Notes: a model not told the origin generated them from the letters alone. A stretch of 64,000 nt of DNA from VRUE01 sp963716735 (GCA_963716735.1 OY970321.1:992001-1056000); one strand, 5' to 3'; positions 35,346 through 44,626 are shown, counted from the first letter of the stretch. A program made the numbers and translations.

Positions 35346-36282
35346 GGCCCCCATTCTGCTGATCCTTGGGCTCACCGCGCGGCTTGAGCTGGATCTCCTC
35401 TTCCGCCCGCGGGCGGCCCTCCTCGATCTCGGCGCTGCGCTCACGCTCGGCGTTGAGCTGGTGGCCGAAGAGGATCGCCAGGTTGCTGATCCAGAACCAG
35501 ACCAGCAGAGCGACAAGGCCGCCGAGAGTTCCGTAGGTCTTGTCGTAGGAGCCGAAGTTGGCGACGTAGAAGGCGAAGGCGGCCGAGGCAATCGCCCAGA
35601 TGACGATCGCGACGATGCTTCCCGGCGTCACCCACCTGAAGCCACGCAGCCTCGCGTTGGGGGAGGCGTAGTAGAGGAGGTCGACCATGACGATGAAGAC
35701 CAGGATCATCACCGGCCACTTGGCGACGTTCCAGATGTCGACCGCGGTATCGCTGAGACCGAGCGGCTCCGCCACGGCTTCGACGATGGGCCCGGTGAGG
35801 ACGAGGCCGAGGGCCAGGACCGCTATCAAGACGACCATCACCAAGGTGACCGCGAGCTGCAGCGGGCGGAGCTTCCAGAAGGGGCGACCCTCCGGCGTCT
35901 CATAGATGACGTTGGAGGCCCGCATGAAGGCGCCGATGTAGCCGGACGCCGACCACAGCGCCAGCGCCAGCCCGAGGACGAGGGCAAAGCCCGCGGCGCT
36001 TCGGTTCGAGGTGACCGATTCGATCGGCCCTTCGAAGGTCTGCACCGCCGATTCGGGCCCGATCGAGGCGATGATTTCGGTCAGGCTCGAGGTCGTCGCC
36101 TTCGGATCGCCGAAGAGCCCGAGCAACGAGACCATCGCGATCAGCGCCGGAAACAGCGAAAGCAGGCCGTAGTAGGTGAGAGCCGCCGCCCAGTCGGTGA
36201 GATTGTCCTCCCGGAACTCGGTCACGGTGCGCTTCAGCGTGGCGATCACAAGCCTTAGGTTCCCTTCGGCGGGCTCCGACAA
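35338..36282 (-). CDS. YihY/BrkB-family inner membrane protein
   Basis: 314 residues with about six membrane helices. It opens with 'DNLTDWAAALTYYGLLSLFPALIAMVSLLG' (in parts: DNLTDWAAALTYY, LSLFPALIA) and ends in a charged tail (AEIEEGRPRAEEEI), both typical of the family. 'NARLRGFRWVTPGSIVAIVIW' and 'YGTLGGLVALLVWFWISNLAILFG' segments are conserved. The molecular function of YihY proteins is uncertain despite an old label as ribonuclease BN. It is the first gene of a four-gene leftward operon. Confidence 0.88.
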   Translation of the reverse strand: MSEPAEGNLRLVIATLKRTVTEFREDNLTDWAAALTYYGLLSLFPALIAMVSLLGLFGDPKATTSSLTEIIASIGPESAVQTFEGPIESVTSNRSAAGFALVLGLALALWSASGYIGAFMRASNVIYETPEGRPFWKLRPLQLAVTLVMVVLIAVLALGLVLTGPIVEAVAEPLGLSDTAVDIWNVAKWPVMILVFIVMVDLLYYASPNARLRGFRWVTPGSIVAIVIWAIASAAFAFYVANFGSYDKTYGTLGGLVALLVWFWISNLAILFGHQLNAERERSAEIEEGRPRAEEEIQLKPRGEPKDQQNGGHG

Positions 36283-36362
36283 ACGCTTGCAGGCAGGATC
36301 GGCAAGCTCCGCCGACGAAGGATGCCGCGACCGTCTCGGCCACCGAATCGAAGGGGTTGCAA

Positions 36363-37073
36363 ATGAAGCCGCGCCTGCACAGCAAGCTGACCTACGCGAA
36401 CGTCGTCTCCAGCCTCTGCCTGTTCCTGCTGCTCGGCGGCGGAGCCGCCATCGCCGCCAGCCAGGCGCCTAAGAACAGCGTCGGCACCAAGCAGATCAAG
36501 AAGAACGCGGTGACCGCCACGAAGATCAAGAACGGCGCGATCACGGAAGCCAAGATTGCGGCCGGCGGGGTGACGGCATCGAAGATCCCCGACGGCTCGC
36601 TGACCGGAGCGAAGCTGAACGTCTCGACCCTGGGCACCGTCCCCTCGGCCGAGCGGGCCAACTCCGCCAATACGGCAAGCTCCGCCAACTCCGCCGCCAC
36701 CGCCAGCACGGCCGACTCAGCCAAATCGCTGACCCCCTCGGAACCCTGGCACGTGGTCGACACTCCCGGAGAGCCGGCGTTTGCGGGGAGCTGGTTCAGC
36801 ATCGGCACCTCCTATGAGCCCGTGAGCTTCTACAAGGACAAGACGGGAATCGTCCACCTCAAGGGCCCCGCGGGCGGCGGCAGCGGAGCAGGCGGCGAAG
36901 AAATCTTCAGGCTCCCCCCGGGATTCCGCCCCAACCCCACCACGTTCCTCGCCTTCCCAGTCCTCTGCACCTGCGACGGAAGGCTGGAAATATCGGGCTT
37001 CGACGGATCGGTCCTGGTCAATAGCGCAACCATCGTCCACTTCGAAGGCATCAGCTTCAAAGCCGAATCCTGA
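36363..37073 (+). CDS. Secreted repeat protein with K-I-K-N-G-A-I-T type repeats
   Basis: 236 residues from ATG 36363, with AAGGGG six bases upstream. A signal peptide (HSKLTYANVVSSLCLFLLLGGGAAIAAS) is followed by short repeats such as 'VGTKQIKKNAVTATKIKNG', 'AITEAKI' and 'GVTASKIPDGSLTGAKL', a regular pattern likely to form a beta-solenoid or trimeric stalk. A low-complexity 'ANTASSANSAATASTADSAK' linker leads to a C-terminal head of about 115 residues with two adjacent cysteines (LCTC). The repeat type is common in Solirubrobacterales-like genomes. Probably a surface fibre; ligand unknown. Confidence 0.68.
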   Translation: MKPRLHSKLTYANVVSSLCLFLLLGGGAAIAASQAPKNSVGTKQIKKNAVTATKIKNGAITEAKIAAGGVTASKIPDGSLTGAKLNVSTLGTVPSAERANSANTASSANSAATASTADSAKSLTPSEPWHVVDTPGEPAFAGSWFSIGTSYEPVSFYKDKTGIVHLKGPAGGGSGAGGEEIFRLPPGFRPNPTTFLAFPVLCTCDGRLEISGFDGSVLVNSATIVHFEGISFKAES

Positions 37074-37381
37074 GGCCCCTGCAACCGGTCCCACGAGCGT
37101 CCCTTGCCCCGTCTCTCCCGCCCAGCAGGCGAATCGGGACGATGTCCTCATGTCCTCCTCGGAGAGGATGAGCCCCGCCATCCGATCTGAGAGCGTCGAC
37201 CCCGCTGTCCAGAGCAAAGCCAATGCCAGGCTCTCGTCGGGGCGAAGGGTTCACCAGCGCGGATCTCGATGAGCGCTGATATGCAGGGATATGCGAACCA
37301 GCCTTTTCCAGAAAGGGATCGCGCCGAGACTCCTAAGACCATGGATCCCCCCAGCGTCCTGATCCCGCTAGCGTTGCAACG
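37074..37381. other. Intergenic stretch before the defence island
   Basis: About 308 bases between the secreted repeat protein and the helicase gene. Short open frames occur in it, but none has a good ribosome binding site or a recognisable product. Base composition falls slightly toward the right. It presumably carries the promoter of the helicase gene. No tRNA-His 3'-end repeat, which would mark the far edge of an integrated element, was found here by eye. Confidence 0.4.
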
Positions 37382-39943
37382 ATGGGACCGCTACCGCTCC
37401 CCAAGGAAAAGCCGGAGGCGCCACAGAGCCCGGAGGAACTCTTCGGCCGTCTTCACGTTTCGGATGACCGGCTGGACAATCTCTGGTCGGAGCAGGCAGA
37501 CGTGCTGCGGATCTACGCCGAAGCGCACGTCAGTGATCGCGACGTCGCCTTGGAGTTGCCGACCGGCTCGGGCAAGACCCTAGTCGGCCTGCTCATTGCG
37601 GAGTGGCGACGCCTGAAGCTTGGCGAGCGGACGGCTTTCGTCTGCCCAACCAACCAGCTGGCTCGCCAGGTCCATGCGAAGTCGCTTGGCTATGGCATCG
37701 AGCCGGTCCTCCTCATCGAGTCATCGGACTATTGGGACCCGGCCGAGCAGACCCGGTTCGATCGTGCCGGTGCCATCGCGATCACCAACTACAACCACAT
37801 CTTTAACCGCACTCCAAGAATCGAGCCTCAGACGCTAATACTCGACGACGCCCACACGGCCGAAGGTCCGGTGGCCAACCGATGGTCGCTGCGGTTCGAG
37901 CGGGAAACGATGCGCGACGCATATATGTCGATCATCGACCTACTCGCAGACGAGCTACCCAAAGCTCATCTGCGGGCACTGCGCAACGAGGAACTCGACC
38001 AGAGCCGGCGCCGGTTCGTCGAGGTGATTCTCCCGGACGGGTCGCATCGAGTCAGTGAGCAACTAGCCGAGGCGATAAGTCCGGCGGTGAAGGGCGAGAG
38101 GAAATGGTATGCCTGGGACGCGATCGGCGCTCAGCTCGAGACCTGCCTGATCTACGTGAGTTGGACCGAGGTCTTGATCAGGCCCTTCGTCGCCCCGACG
38201 TTCACCCAGGACTCATTCTCGAACGCCAGCCAGCGCGTGTACCTCTCCGCCACTATTGGCGCCGGCGGCGAGCTCGAGCGATCCTTTGGGCGCGAGCCAA
38301 TCGAGCGGATTCCGAAGCCACTCGCCTGGGATCGGGAGGGCTCAGGCCGGCGCTACATGATCGCCCCGGGAGCCGGGCGCGACGGAGTCGAAGCCAACCA
38401 ACTGATCCAAGACATCGTCGACCGAGTTGGGAGGACCCTCCTTCTCGCTCCGAGCGGTTGGAGATTGCACCGGGCCGCTGAGCGCGTGATTCCTGACAAC
38501 ATGCCGACGCTCCACGCGGATGACATTGAGCAGAGTCTTGAGCCGTTTACTGAGAGTGACCGCGCGGCTTTGCTTCTCGCCAACCGCTACGACGGCATCG
38601 ACCTCCCTGGAGAAGCCTGCAGACTGATCGTTATGAGCGGGTTGCCGACCGGCACCCATCTTCAGGAGCGCTTCCTCGATCGCAGACTTGGAGCGCGCCA
38701 TGCACTAGCCGAGCGGATCAGGACGAGGATCACGCAAGGCGTCGGCCGCGCCACCCGCTCCCGACGGGACACGGCGATAGTCGTTCTGCACGGGGACGAC
38801 CTCATCGGCTTCCTCACGCCAAAGGAGGACCGAGAGATGCTCCGCAGCGAGATCCAGGCCGAGTTAGAACTCGCGTTCTCGACTGCTGAGATCCCGCAAG
38901 AAGATGTCCTGGCGAGCATCGACTCCTTTCTCGATCAGGACACCGAGTGGCAGCCAACCGAGGATTTCCTTCGCAAGTACGCGGAAGAGCATCCTCAGCA
39001 CGACCCGCCGGGAGCGGGGCACCTAACGGCCGCTGCGATTCATGAGATTGCCGCATGGCGGGAAGCCTGGCGCGGCGACTACAACGAGGCCGCTGCCGCA
39101 GCCCAGCGGGCAGCCGCTGCGCTCAATCACCCGACGATGGGTCCGTACCGAGCATGGTGGCTGGCCCTGGCGGCCAGCTGGTCTGTAATTGCAGTGGGCG
39201 CGGAGGCCCCGCGAAGCGTGGAGTTGTGCCGCGAAGCGGATATGGCAACGCGTCGCGTGCAATGGCGCCCACCGCTCAAGGCTGTAGCGAATGAGAGCGA
39301 GTTGACCGGCGACGACACGCTGGCGCTGAGGGCCGATAAGGCAGCGCAGTGGCTCCGTCGTCGCTTCCAGAGCCCCAAGCTCGAGCGCGAACTGACTGCC
39401 TTCGAGGCCGCTATCGAGAGCTCCGACGCCAAACAGTTCGAGAACGCGCTGAAGACGCTCGGTCTGCTACTCGGCCTTGATGCGGAGCGACCGGCCAAGG
39501 AGGACGCCGCTCCGGATGGGGTCTGGCAGGACGGGTCGCGGGCGTGGATCGTCTGGGAGGCGAAGACGGAAGAGAATCCAGCGGGAGAGGTGTCCGCGGA
39601 GGAGACGCGGCAGGCGAACTCGCACGTGGACTGGGTGCGGCACAACTATTCATGGACCGAGCCCGAGAGTGAGATCACCGTCTTGGTCACGCCGAAGGAA
39701 TCAGTGCATCCGAGCGTGAGTGGCGTCGCCGCCGCCGATCTGCACTTGGCGCACCCGTCCCTCGTCACCGACATCGCCCGCGCAACGGTGGAAGTACATC
39801 GACAGCTAGCGGGAGAGATGGTCGGCCTCCAAGATGGAGACGCCACCGAGCGTATGGCCGCCACCCTCAAGGCGAAGAAGCTCGACACGCCACGGCTGAT
39901 TAAGCGACTCAGTGCCAATCCTCTCCGCGGGCGAGGGACCTGA
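37382..39943 (+). CDS. SF2 helicase with C-terminal PD-(D/E)XK-like nuclease domain
   Basis: 853 residues. Walker A is PTGSGKT (60-66), motif II is DDAH (155-158), and motif VI is 'QGVGRATRSRRD' (around 455), so the first 500 residues form a superfamily 2 helicase of the XPD/DinG-like or Hef-like type. After a helical region, residues 711-728 read PD...IVWEAK, matching the PD-(D/E)XK pattern with Asp712, Glu726 and Lys728, and Gln744 in TRQANSH fits the downstream helix residue of the fold. A helicase plus nuclease on one chain beside an IetAS-like pair suggests anti-phage or anti-plasmid function. Closest concept known to me: Hna-type helicase-nuclease defence proteins. ATG 37382 lacks a strong Shine-Dalgarno site. 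Confidence 0.75.
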   Translation: MGPLPLPKEKPEAPQSPEELFGRLHVSDDRLDNLWSEQADVLRIYAEAHVSDRDVALELPTGSGKTLVGLLIAEWRRLKLGERTAFVCPTNQLARQVHAKSLGYGIEPVLLIESSDYWDPAEQTRFDRAGAIAITNYNHIFNRTPRIEPQTLILDDAHTAEGPVANRWSLRFERETMRDAYMSIIDLLADELPKAHLRALRNEELDQSRRRFVEVILPDGSHRVSEQLAEAISPAVKGERKWYAWDAIGAQLETCLIYVSWTEVLIRPFVAPTFTQDSFSNASQRVYLSATIGAGGELERSFGREPIERIPKPLAWDREGSGRRYMIAPGAGRDGVEANQLIQDIVDRVGRTLLLAPSGWRLHRAAERVIPDNMPTLHADDIEQSLEPFTESDRAALLLANRYDGIDLPGEACRLIVMSGLPTGTHLQERFLDRRLGARHALAERIRTRITQGVGRATRSRRDTAIVVLHGDDLIGFLTPKEDREMLRSEIQAELELAFSTAEIPQEDVLASIDSFLDQDTEWQPTEDFLRKYAEEHPQHDPPGAGHLTAAAIHEIAAWREAWRGDYNEAAAAAQRAAAALNHPTMGPYRAWWLALAASWSVIAVGAEAPRSVELCREADMATRRVQWRPPLKAVANESELTGDDTLALRADKAAQWLRRRFQSPKLERELTAFEAAIESSDAKQFENALKTLGLLLGLDAERPAKEDAAPDGVWQDGSRAWIVWEAKTEENPAGEVSAEETRQANSHVDWVRHNYSWTEPESEITVLVTPKESVHPSVSGVAAADLHLAHPSLVTDIARATVEVHRQLAGEMVGLQDGDATERMAATLKAKKLDTPRLIKRLSANPLRGRGT

Positions 39944-40038
39944 GTACGTTCTCATAGATCCGATTTCAGACCAGATCTTTCTTGCAACGCACAGAGGAAG
40001 CGCCCGATCGAATCAACTCGCTCGCTGACGCAATTGCG

Positions 40039-42561
40039 CTAGGTGGCGAGGATCGCGGCCTCGACCGGGATGTCGAGCTGGACTGCGATCGGGGTATAGA
40101 GGTCGACTCCTTCCTCGGCAGTTCTCAATGAAACAGTGAGCGCATAACGAACCCCACGATCAATGCGATCCTTGCGCTTGTTGTTCTTCCACCATCCGCC
40201 AACCGGGTGAACAGCGAGCACGCCCTTGGCCGCGAGTTCAGCGCCAGAACCTTCCCAGATGTCTTGATGAAGCGAACCGCTGTTACGTTGATTTTTTCCA
40301 AGGAGCCAGCGGTCCGAATCCCCAGACGGCCTCTGCCCCCCTTCTTCCGCCTGTGCCTCGAAATTGACCTTGGCGAGGAACTGTTCCATCGTCTCAGTTG
40401 CACCCTTGAGCTCAAAGCGTAAGCCGTGAGATGGGTAGGCATATCGCTGGCGCCACCCCCGGCGAGCAGCGGTGGGCTCGATGAAGTAGGAAAGCGTGAC
40501 TTTCATGATCACGTCGGCCGCCCCCAGTTCCTGCAGCGTCTCAGTGGGCCATGGAAGCGTGTGGAGTCGAAAAACCCGGGCTCGATAGTCATCGCCCTGA
40601 AAAGGCACGAACTCGTCTTGCTTGACCATGGTCACAGCGTTTTTGGTTGATTTCAGGACCGCGTCCTCCGTCGGGACCCCCCAGCCGTAGCGACGCAGCA
40701 ACAACAGTTTCTCGGATTTGATCAAGGCGGCATCGAATCGAGTGCGCATCGCGGGCGTCCAATCGGCCGAGTGGACAAGCAAGCCCTTTACCGCCTCCGG
40801 CCAGAATTCCGGATACGTCGCTTGGGCGAGGGCGCCAAGACGGGCCGCCTGAGCGGTGGCAGCACTGGTGGCATTGAGGGAGCCAAGCGCAAGGTCATCC
40901 CGGCTATCGGTCGTGGGCAAAGAGAGCAACGGGTGGCGCTCGTGGAAGTCAGCTGCTCCGTCAAAAAGCACGTTGCCTCCCTCCATGCAGATGTCAGGCT
41001 TCGCGGGCCAAGCCCTGGCGCCGATCATGACGGAGGTGCGACTGTGCGGAGAAAGGTCGCCCTTTGCGGCGAGAGCGGTCCAACCGGCGAAGCCGGGATC
41101 GGTCGGCGTCTCGATGAGCTCGGTATGGGCGCCCACGGTGAGTGCATTCCAGGCGTGGGCAGGATCCTCGATGGGGGCGAGGTCGCTAGCCGCCAAGTGG
41201 TCCTCTTCATAGCGATCGACATTCCCGGCGGAGATGACGATCAGCCTTGAGGCATCGGGGTCCGGAGCCCCAAGAAGGCTGATGCCTTTCTCGGAACTAG
41301 CAATATCAACGCCTGCCGCTAGAGCGTCCACGGCCGCCGACCACAATGACGGCTGCCCAGGCTGATCGGGCTCCGTCGTCACGGGCATACAGAAGACACG
41401 GGGCCGGCTGGCAACGGCCTCGGGAGCCGCCACAGCCTGGGCGGTGACCATGCCGTATGCCTCAGGCTCATGCTGACCTTCGTCCGGGAGGAACTTCACT
41501 GACTCCAGGCGATGGCGCAGCCGGATCTCAGCAGAGCTAAGAAGGGGACCTTCAAGGGGTCCGTAGAGAGCAAGCCCCGCCATCTTCGTCCCATGGCCAG
41601 AGCGATCGGAGGTTGACCCCCCCACGATGGTGTGCATGTCTCTCTCGTCGAGTGAGGCCTGGAGCAGCTCATGACTCCTGCGCACACCGGTATCGAGATG
41701 ACAGACAGCCGGCGCATCTGGGCCAGCAGGGCGGATGCGGTCAGCAAGATCAGCTGCTAGCTCCTCCTGCTCATCGCGCGCGAGATCATCAATCGCGTCA
41801 GCGAACTCAGGCCTTCGGATCTCGGCAAGGGGAACGGCGGTAAATGGCAGCGCCTGCAATTGATCCCAGGTGGCCTCAGCCCAGAGGATGGTCCGCCCGG
41901 AGAGCTGCAGGGCACGCTCCACGATGTGGATATTGCGAGCCTCGGCGTAGGCGCGTAGAAGTCCTACTGCGTCAGGGTCGGAACGAAGCCACAGCTCCCA
42001 CCAGTGCTTTCCGGTCGTCGGAGGCGCACCAGACGACTGCCAGAGATCCGCAAGAACTGCGCTTCGAATCTTGCCGACGTTTGCAACCAACTCCCGGTTT
42101 CGCGGCTTACCAGTTGGAGTGCTCTTTTCGAGAAAGGCCTCAAAACGCCCGAGGAACGTCTGGCGATACTCATCGCTTATCCAGACACTTGCCCTTTCAA
42201 GAATCTCCCCCTGCCCAGGGGTGACTGACAGCAATAGCCACTGGGGGCGTTTTGGAACTTTGCGATGGGCGGAGAGCGCCTCGAGCGAATCGACCTTCAA
42301 GGGAAACGCCGGATCGGCGCCCTCGAGAACGACAACGGAGCCGAGGGCATTTAGCTCCTCAAGGGAAGGCTCGAGAGCCAAGCGCTGCTCATCCGCTTGG
42401 CTAATCGCGGCGTCGAGTTGCGCTTTCATGGCGCGGCCGTGCTCGCGACGCTCTACGTCGCGAACCTTTGGATCCCCACCCCCCCGACGCCGGAACTCAC
42501 TGCTCTCAACGTGACCAAGAACCGTTAGATGGGTGTAGTACTGAGCGCTCTCCTCTGCCAA
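40039..42561 (-). CDS. Subtilisin-like (S8) serine protease, IetS-like
   Basis: 840 residues. The catalytic triad is visible as Asp290 (CHLDTGV), His323 (SGHGTKMAG) and Ser566 (NATSAATA), with Asn447 (ISAGN) for the oxyanion hole. A 280-residue N-terminal region and a 270-residue C-terminal region, both without a signal peptide, frame the protease domain, so it acts in the cytoplasm. An AAA ATPase gene ends four bases upstream on the same strand. Subtilase plus AAA ATPase pairs are known as IetAS, a plasmid-incompatibility and anti-phage defence pair. TTG 42561 (MAEESAQYYTHL) is the only good start after the ATPase stop. Confidence 0.82.
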   Translation of the reverse strand: MAEESAQYYTHLTVLGHVESSEFRRRGGGDPKVRDVERREHGRAMKAQLDAAISQADEQRLALEPSLEELNALGSVVVLEGADPAFPLKVDSLEALSAHRKVPKRPQWLLLSVTPGQGEILERASVWISDEYRQTFLGRFEAFLEKSTPTGKPRNRELVANVGKIRSAVLADLWQSSGAPPTTGKHWWELWLRSDPDAVGLLRAYAEARNIHIVERALQLSGRTILWAEATWDQLQALPFTAVPLAEIRRPEFADAIDDLARDEQEELAADLADRIRPAGPDAPAVCHLDTGVRRSHELLQASLDERDMHTIVGGSTSDRSGHGTKMAGLALYGPLEGPLLSSAEIRLRHRLESVKFLPDEGQHEPEAYGMVTAQAVAAPEAVASRPRVFCMPVTTEPDQPGQPSLWSAAVDALAAGVDIASSEKGISLLGAPDPDASRLIVISAGNVDRYEEDHLAASDLAPIEDPAHAWNALTVGAHTELIETPTDPGFAGWTALAAKGDLSPHSRTSVMIGARAWPAKPDICMEGGNVLFDGAADFHERHPLLSLPTTDSRDDLALGSLNATSAATAQAARLGALAQATYPEFWPEAVKGLLVHSADWTPAMRTRFDAALIKSEKLLLLRRYGWGVPTEDAVLKSTKNAVTMVKQDEFVPFQGDDYRARVFRLHTLPWPTETLQELGAADVIMKVTLSYFIEPTAARRGWRQRYAYPSHGLRFELKGATETMEQFLAKVNFEAQAEEGGQRPSGDSDRWLLGKNQRNSGSLHQDIWEGSGAELAAKGVLAVHPVGGWWKNNKRKDRIDRGVRYALTVSLRTAEEGVDLYTPIAVQLDIPVEAAILAT

Positions 42562-42563
42562 AG

Positions 42564-43544
42564 CTAGTCGATGCTAGCAGCGGAGGAGCGAGCTTCGAGA
42601 GCATTAGCAAGTATTCGAGTGCTCACTCGCTTTCTGCCCTGTAACAGTGCCTGTTTGGCAGCGGCCTCAGCAGCTTTGACCAAGTCCGCGTGGGAAAGCC
42701 GCTCGGCACCCCCGTCGAGCGACGCACTCCATCGCATTCCTTTACCGAGGGGTCCCAATCTCGACTTGATTACGGCTCGTATCTCGTCCGATTCGGGAAG
42801 TCGATAGTGGATGACCATGTCGAAGCGGCGAAAAAGAGCACGGTCGAGAATCGAGCGGTGGTTCGTGGCGGCAACGACGATGCTTTCTGAACCCGATTGA
42901 TCAAGAAACACGAGGAAGGAGTTAAGAATTCTTCTCGCCTCTCCCACATCGTTACCCGTTCGCTCGGCACCGAGAGCATCGAACTCATCGAATAAGTAAA
43001 CCGCCCGCTGGTCCCTGACAGCATCGAACACTACTCGCAGCTTGCTTGCGGTCTCGCCAAGGAATTTGCTCATGAGGCTGTCCAGTCGAACCGTAAGCAG
43101 CGGCAGCGAGAGCTCGTGAGCTAAGACTGAAGCGGTCATCGTCTTGCCGGTGCCGGGGGGGCCCTCAAGAAGCAAGCGGTGGACTGGCTCAAATCCCTGC
43201 TGGGAGAGCGAGGCACGCTGGCGTTGCTCAATTATCACTTCGCCAACTTGACGGAGAAGGTCGGGCGGAGCGATCAGATCCTGGATGCCAACGGCGGGGT
43301 AGGAGGCGGTTACGAGGTCGGCGAGATCCCCTCGCGGCCTCGCGATCGGCGTGATCGAGGGGGGGCTAGTGACAGCCTCCCCCCGAGATACATCAATCGC
43401 GTTCTTCAGTTCGGCCGCGAGTCGATTGTGGCCTCGTCGGGCCTCCTGGGCGGCGATCTGCGCAGCAACGGCGTAAAAGGAAGCGTCATCACCAGATGCA
43501 TGGCTCCTCAGCAATGCCTTGATGTGGTCTCCGGAACCTGCCAT
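42564..43544 (-). CDS. AAA ATPase, IetA-like partner of the subtilase
   Basis: 326 residues from ATG 43544 (MAGSGDHIKALLRSHASGDD), the family-like start. The AAA module has Walker A GPPGTGKT (128-135), Walker B 'AVYLFDEFDAL' and the sensor segment 'VVAATNHRSILDRALFRRFD' with the arginine finger. It would remodel or present substrates to the protease in an ATP-dependent way; in IetAS both genes are needed. The two genes are separated by only two bases and face tRNA-His. An alternative start at 43619 adds 25 unlike residues. Confidence 0.85.
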   Translation of the reverse strand: MAGSGDHIKALLRSHASGDDASFYAVAAQIAAQEARRGHNRLAAELKNAIDVSRGEAVTSPPSITPIARPRGDLADLVTASYPAVGIQDLIAPPDLLRQVGEVIIEQRQRASLSQQGFEPVHRLLLEGPPGTGKTMTASVLAHELSLPLLTVRLDSLMSKFLGETASKLRVVFDAVRDQRAVYLFDEFDALGAERTGNDVGEARRILNSFLVFLDQSGSESIVVAATNHRSILDRALFRRFDMVIHYRLPESDEIRAVIKSRLGPLGKGMRWSASLDGGAERLSHADLVKAAEAAAKQALLQGRKRVSTRILANALEARSSAASID

Positions 43545-43674
43545 AGCCAGATCATCGCAAAGGGAGCAGTCATCGCCATCGGTGCTTGATCTCGGCTGGA
43601 AGCCCCCAAACCGTTCCACCGCACCCGCGAGATACGTGGCGACTGGGATCGACGCAATCGCCGCACATTCACCG

Positions 43675-43701
43675 CCGATCAGGCAGTAACTGCCTGATCG
43701 G
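43675..43701. terminator. Perfect 12-bp hairpin between ietA-like gene and tRNA-His
   Basis: CCGATCAGGCAG and CTGCCTGATCGG flank a three-base loop TAA. It is about 70 bases past the 3' end of the leftward tRNA-His, so it may terminate the tRNA transcript; no T-run follows, which is common for actinobacterial hairpin terminators. It is also within reach of the ietA-like promoter and could be an operator. Confidence 0.5.
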
Positions 43702-43770
43702 GAGCTGAATTGAGTCCCGGTTCACACGACTACCGCGATGCAAACCCGCCTATCCAGCGACTTCAAGAAG

Positions 43771-43844
43771 GGTGGACGACCGGATTCGAACCGGCGACCG
43801 CCTGGACCACAACCAGGAGCTCTACCAGCTGAGCTACGTCCACC
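43771..43844 (-). tRNA. tRNA-His (GTG)
   Basis: The reverse strand folds as a cloverleaf: acceptor GTGGACG/CGTCCAC with the extra G at -1 opposite C73, the tRNA-His identity element, D arm from GCTC, anticodon stem-loop CCTGGTTGTGGTCCAGG with anticodon GTG, and T arm around GGTTCGAATCC. CCA is not encoded. The 3' end faces the defence genes, the usual geometry for an integration site. Confidence 0.95.
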
Positions 43845-43903
43845 GCGTCGCCTTCAATCTAACGGTTTGCAGGGCCTCCCCGGCCTGACGATGGCGCCCT
43901 GGT

Positions 43904-44626
43904 CTAGGCGCCGCGATACTTCGCGACCAGGCTGGCAAAAGCTTCGAGGCCGGGCCTGGACCGGGCGATCAAGTCGGCCTCGGCTGCTTTCGCTTGTCGG
44001 CGCAGCTCGGCGGGGGCGCTTTTGCCTAGCGCGCTCACCGCCTCGGCGGCCATCTGCGGCTCGGCCAGCCAGGCGCTCACCAGGCCGGCGTCGGCCTCTG
44101 GATGGAAGAGCACGCCCCAGGCGCTGCCGTGGCGGAACGCCTGCAGCTCCGTCTGGGCTGAGGACGCCAGGCGTACGGCGCCGTCGGGCAAGTCGAAGAC
44201 GTCGCCATGCCAGTGCAGGACCGTCGTGCTTGGGGCCAGGGTGCCGACGATCGGGTCGGCCGCATCGTGGATATCCACCGGGGCGAAGCCGATCTCCACG
44301 CCCCTCCCCGGCCTCACCTCGGCCCCGAGTGCCCGCGCCAAGAGCTGTGCGCCCAGGCAGATGCCGAGGATCGGCATTTGCAGCCGTACCGCCTCGGCCA
44401 GCCACTCGCGCTCCGCCTCGAGGCCGGGATAGCGCTCGACTTCGTCGACGTTCATCGGGCCGCCCATTACAAGCGCCCCCGCGACTTCAGCGTGACTTGG
44501 CAGCGCGTCGCCGGCAAGCGGCTCGATCGTCCTCACCTCCAGCCCCCCGCAAGCGTCGAGGATGCGGTGCGGCCCCTCCCAGGACACATGTTGGATCGCC
44601 AGCAGGATCGGCGGCTCGGCGCTCAT
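43904..44626 (-). CDS. Class I glutamine amidotransferase-like protein
   Basis: 240 residues. The nucleophile elbow is 'ILGICLGAQLLA' with Cys90, and the His/Glu of the triad are in 'LFHPEAD' (ends FHPE). It resembles stand-alone GATase1 proteins annotated as GMP synthase-like or gamma-glutamyl hydrolases rather than a synthase subunit, as no synthetase domain is attached. The acceptor is unknown. The start ATG 44626 lies 15 bases from the left end of the IS481-family element, whose insertion probably separated it from its original upstream sequence. Confidence 0.82.
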   Translation of the reverse strand: MSAEPPILLAIQHVSWEGPHRILDACGGLEVRTIEPLAGDALPSHAEVAGALVMGGPMNVDEVERYPGLEAEREWLAEAVRLQMPILGICLGAQLLARALGAEVRPGRGVEIGFAPVDIHDAADPIVGTLAPSTTVLHWHGDVFDLPDGAVRLASSAQTELQAFRHGSAWGVLFHPEADAGLVSAWLAEPQMAAEAVSALGKSAPAELRRQAKAAEADLIARSRPGLEAFASLVAKYRGA

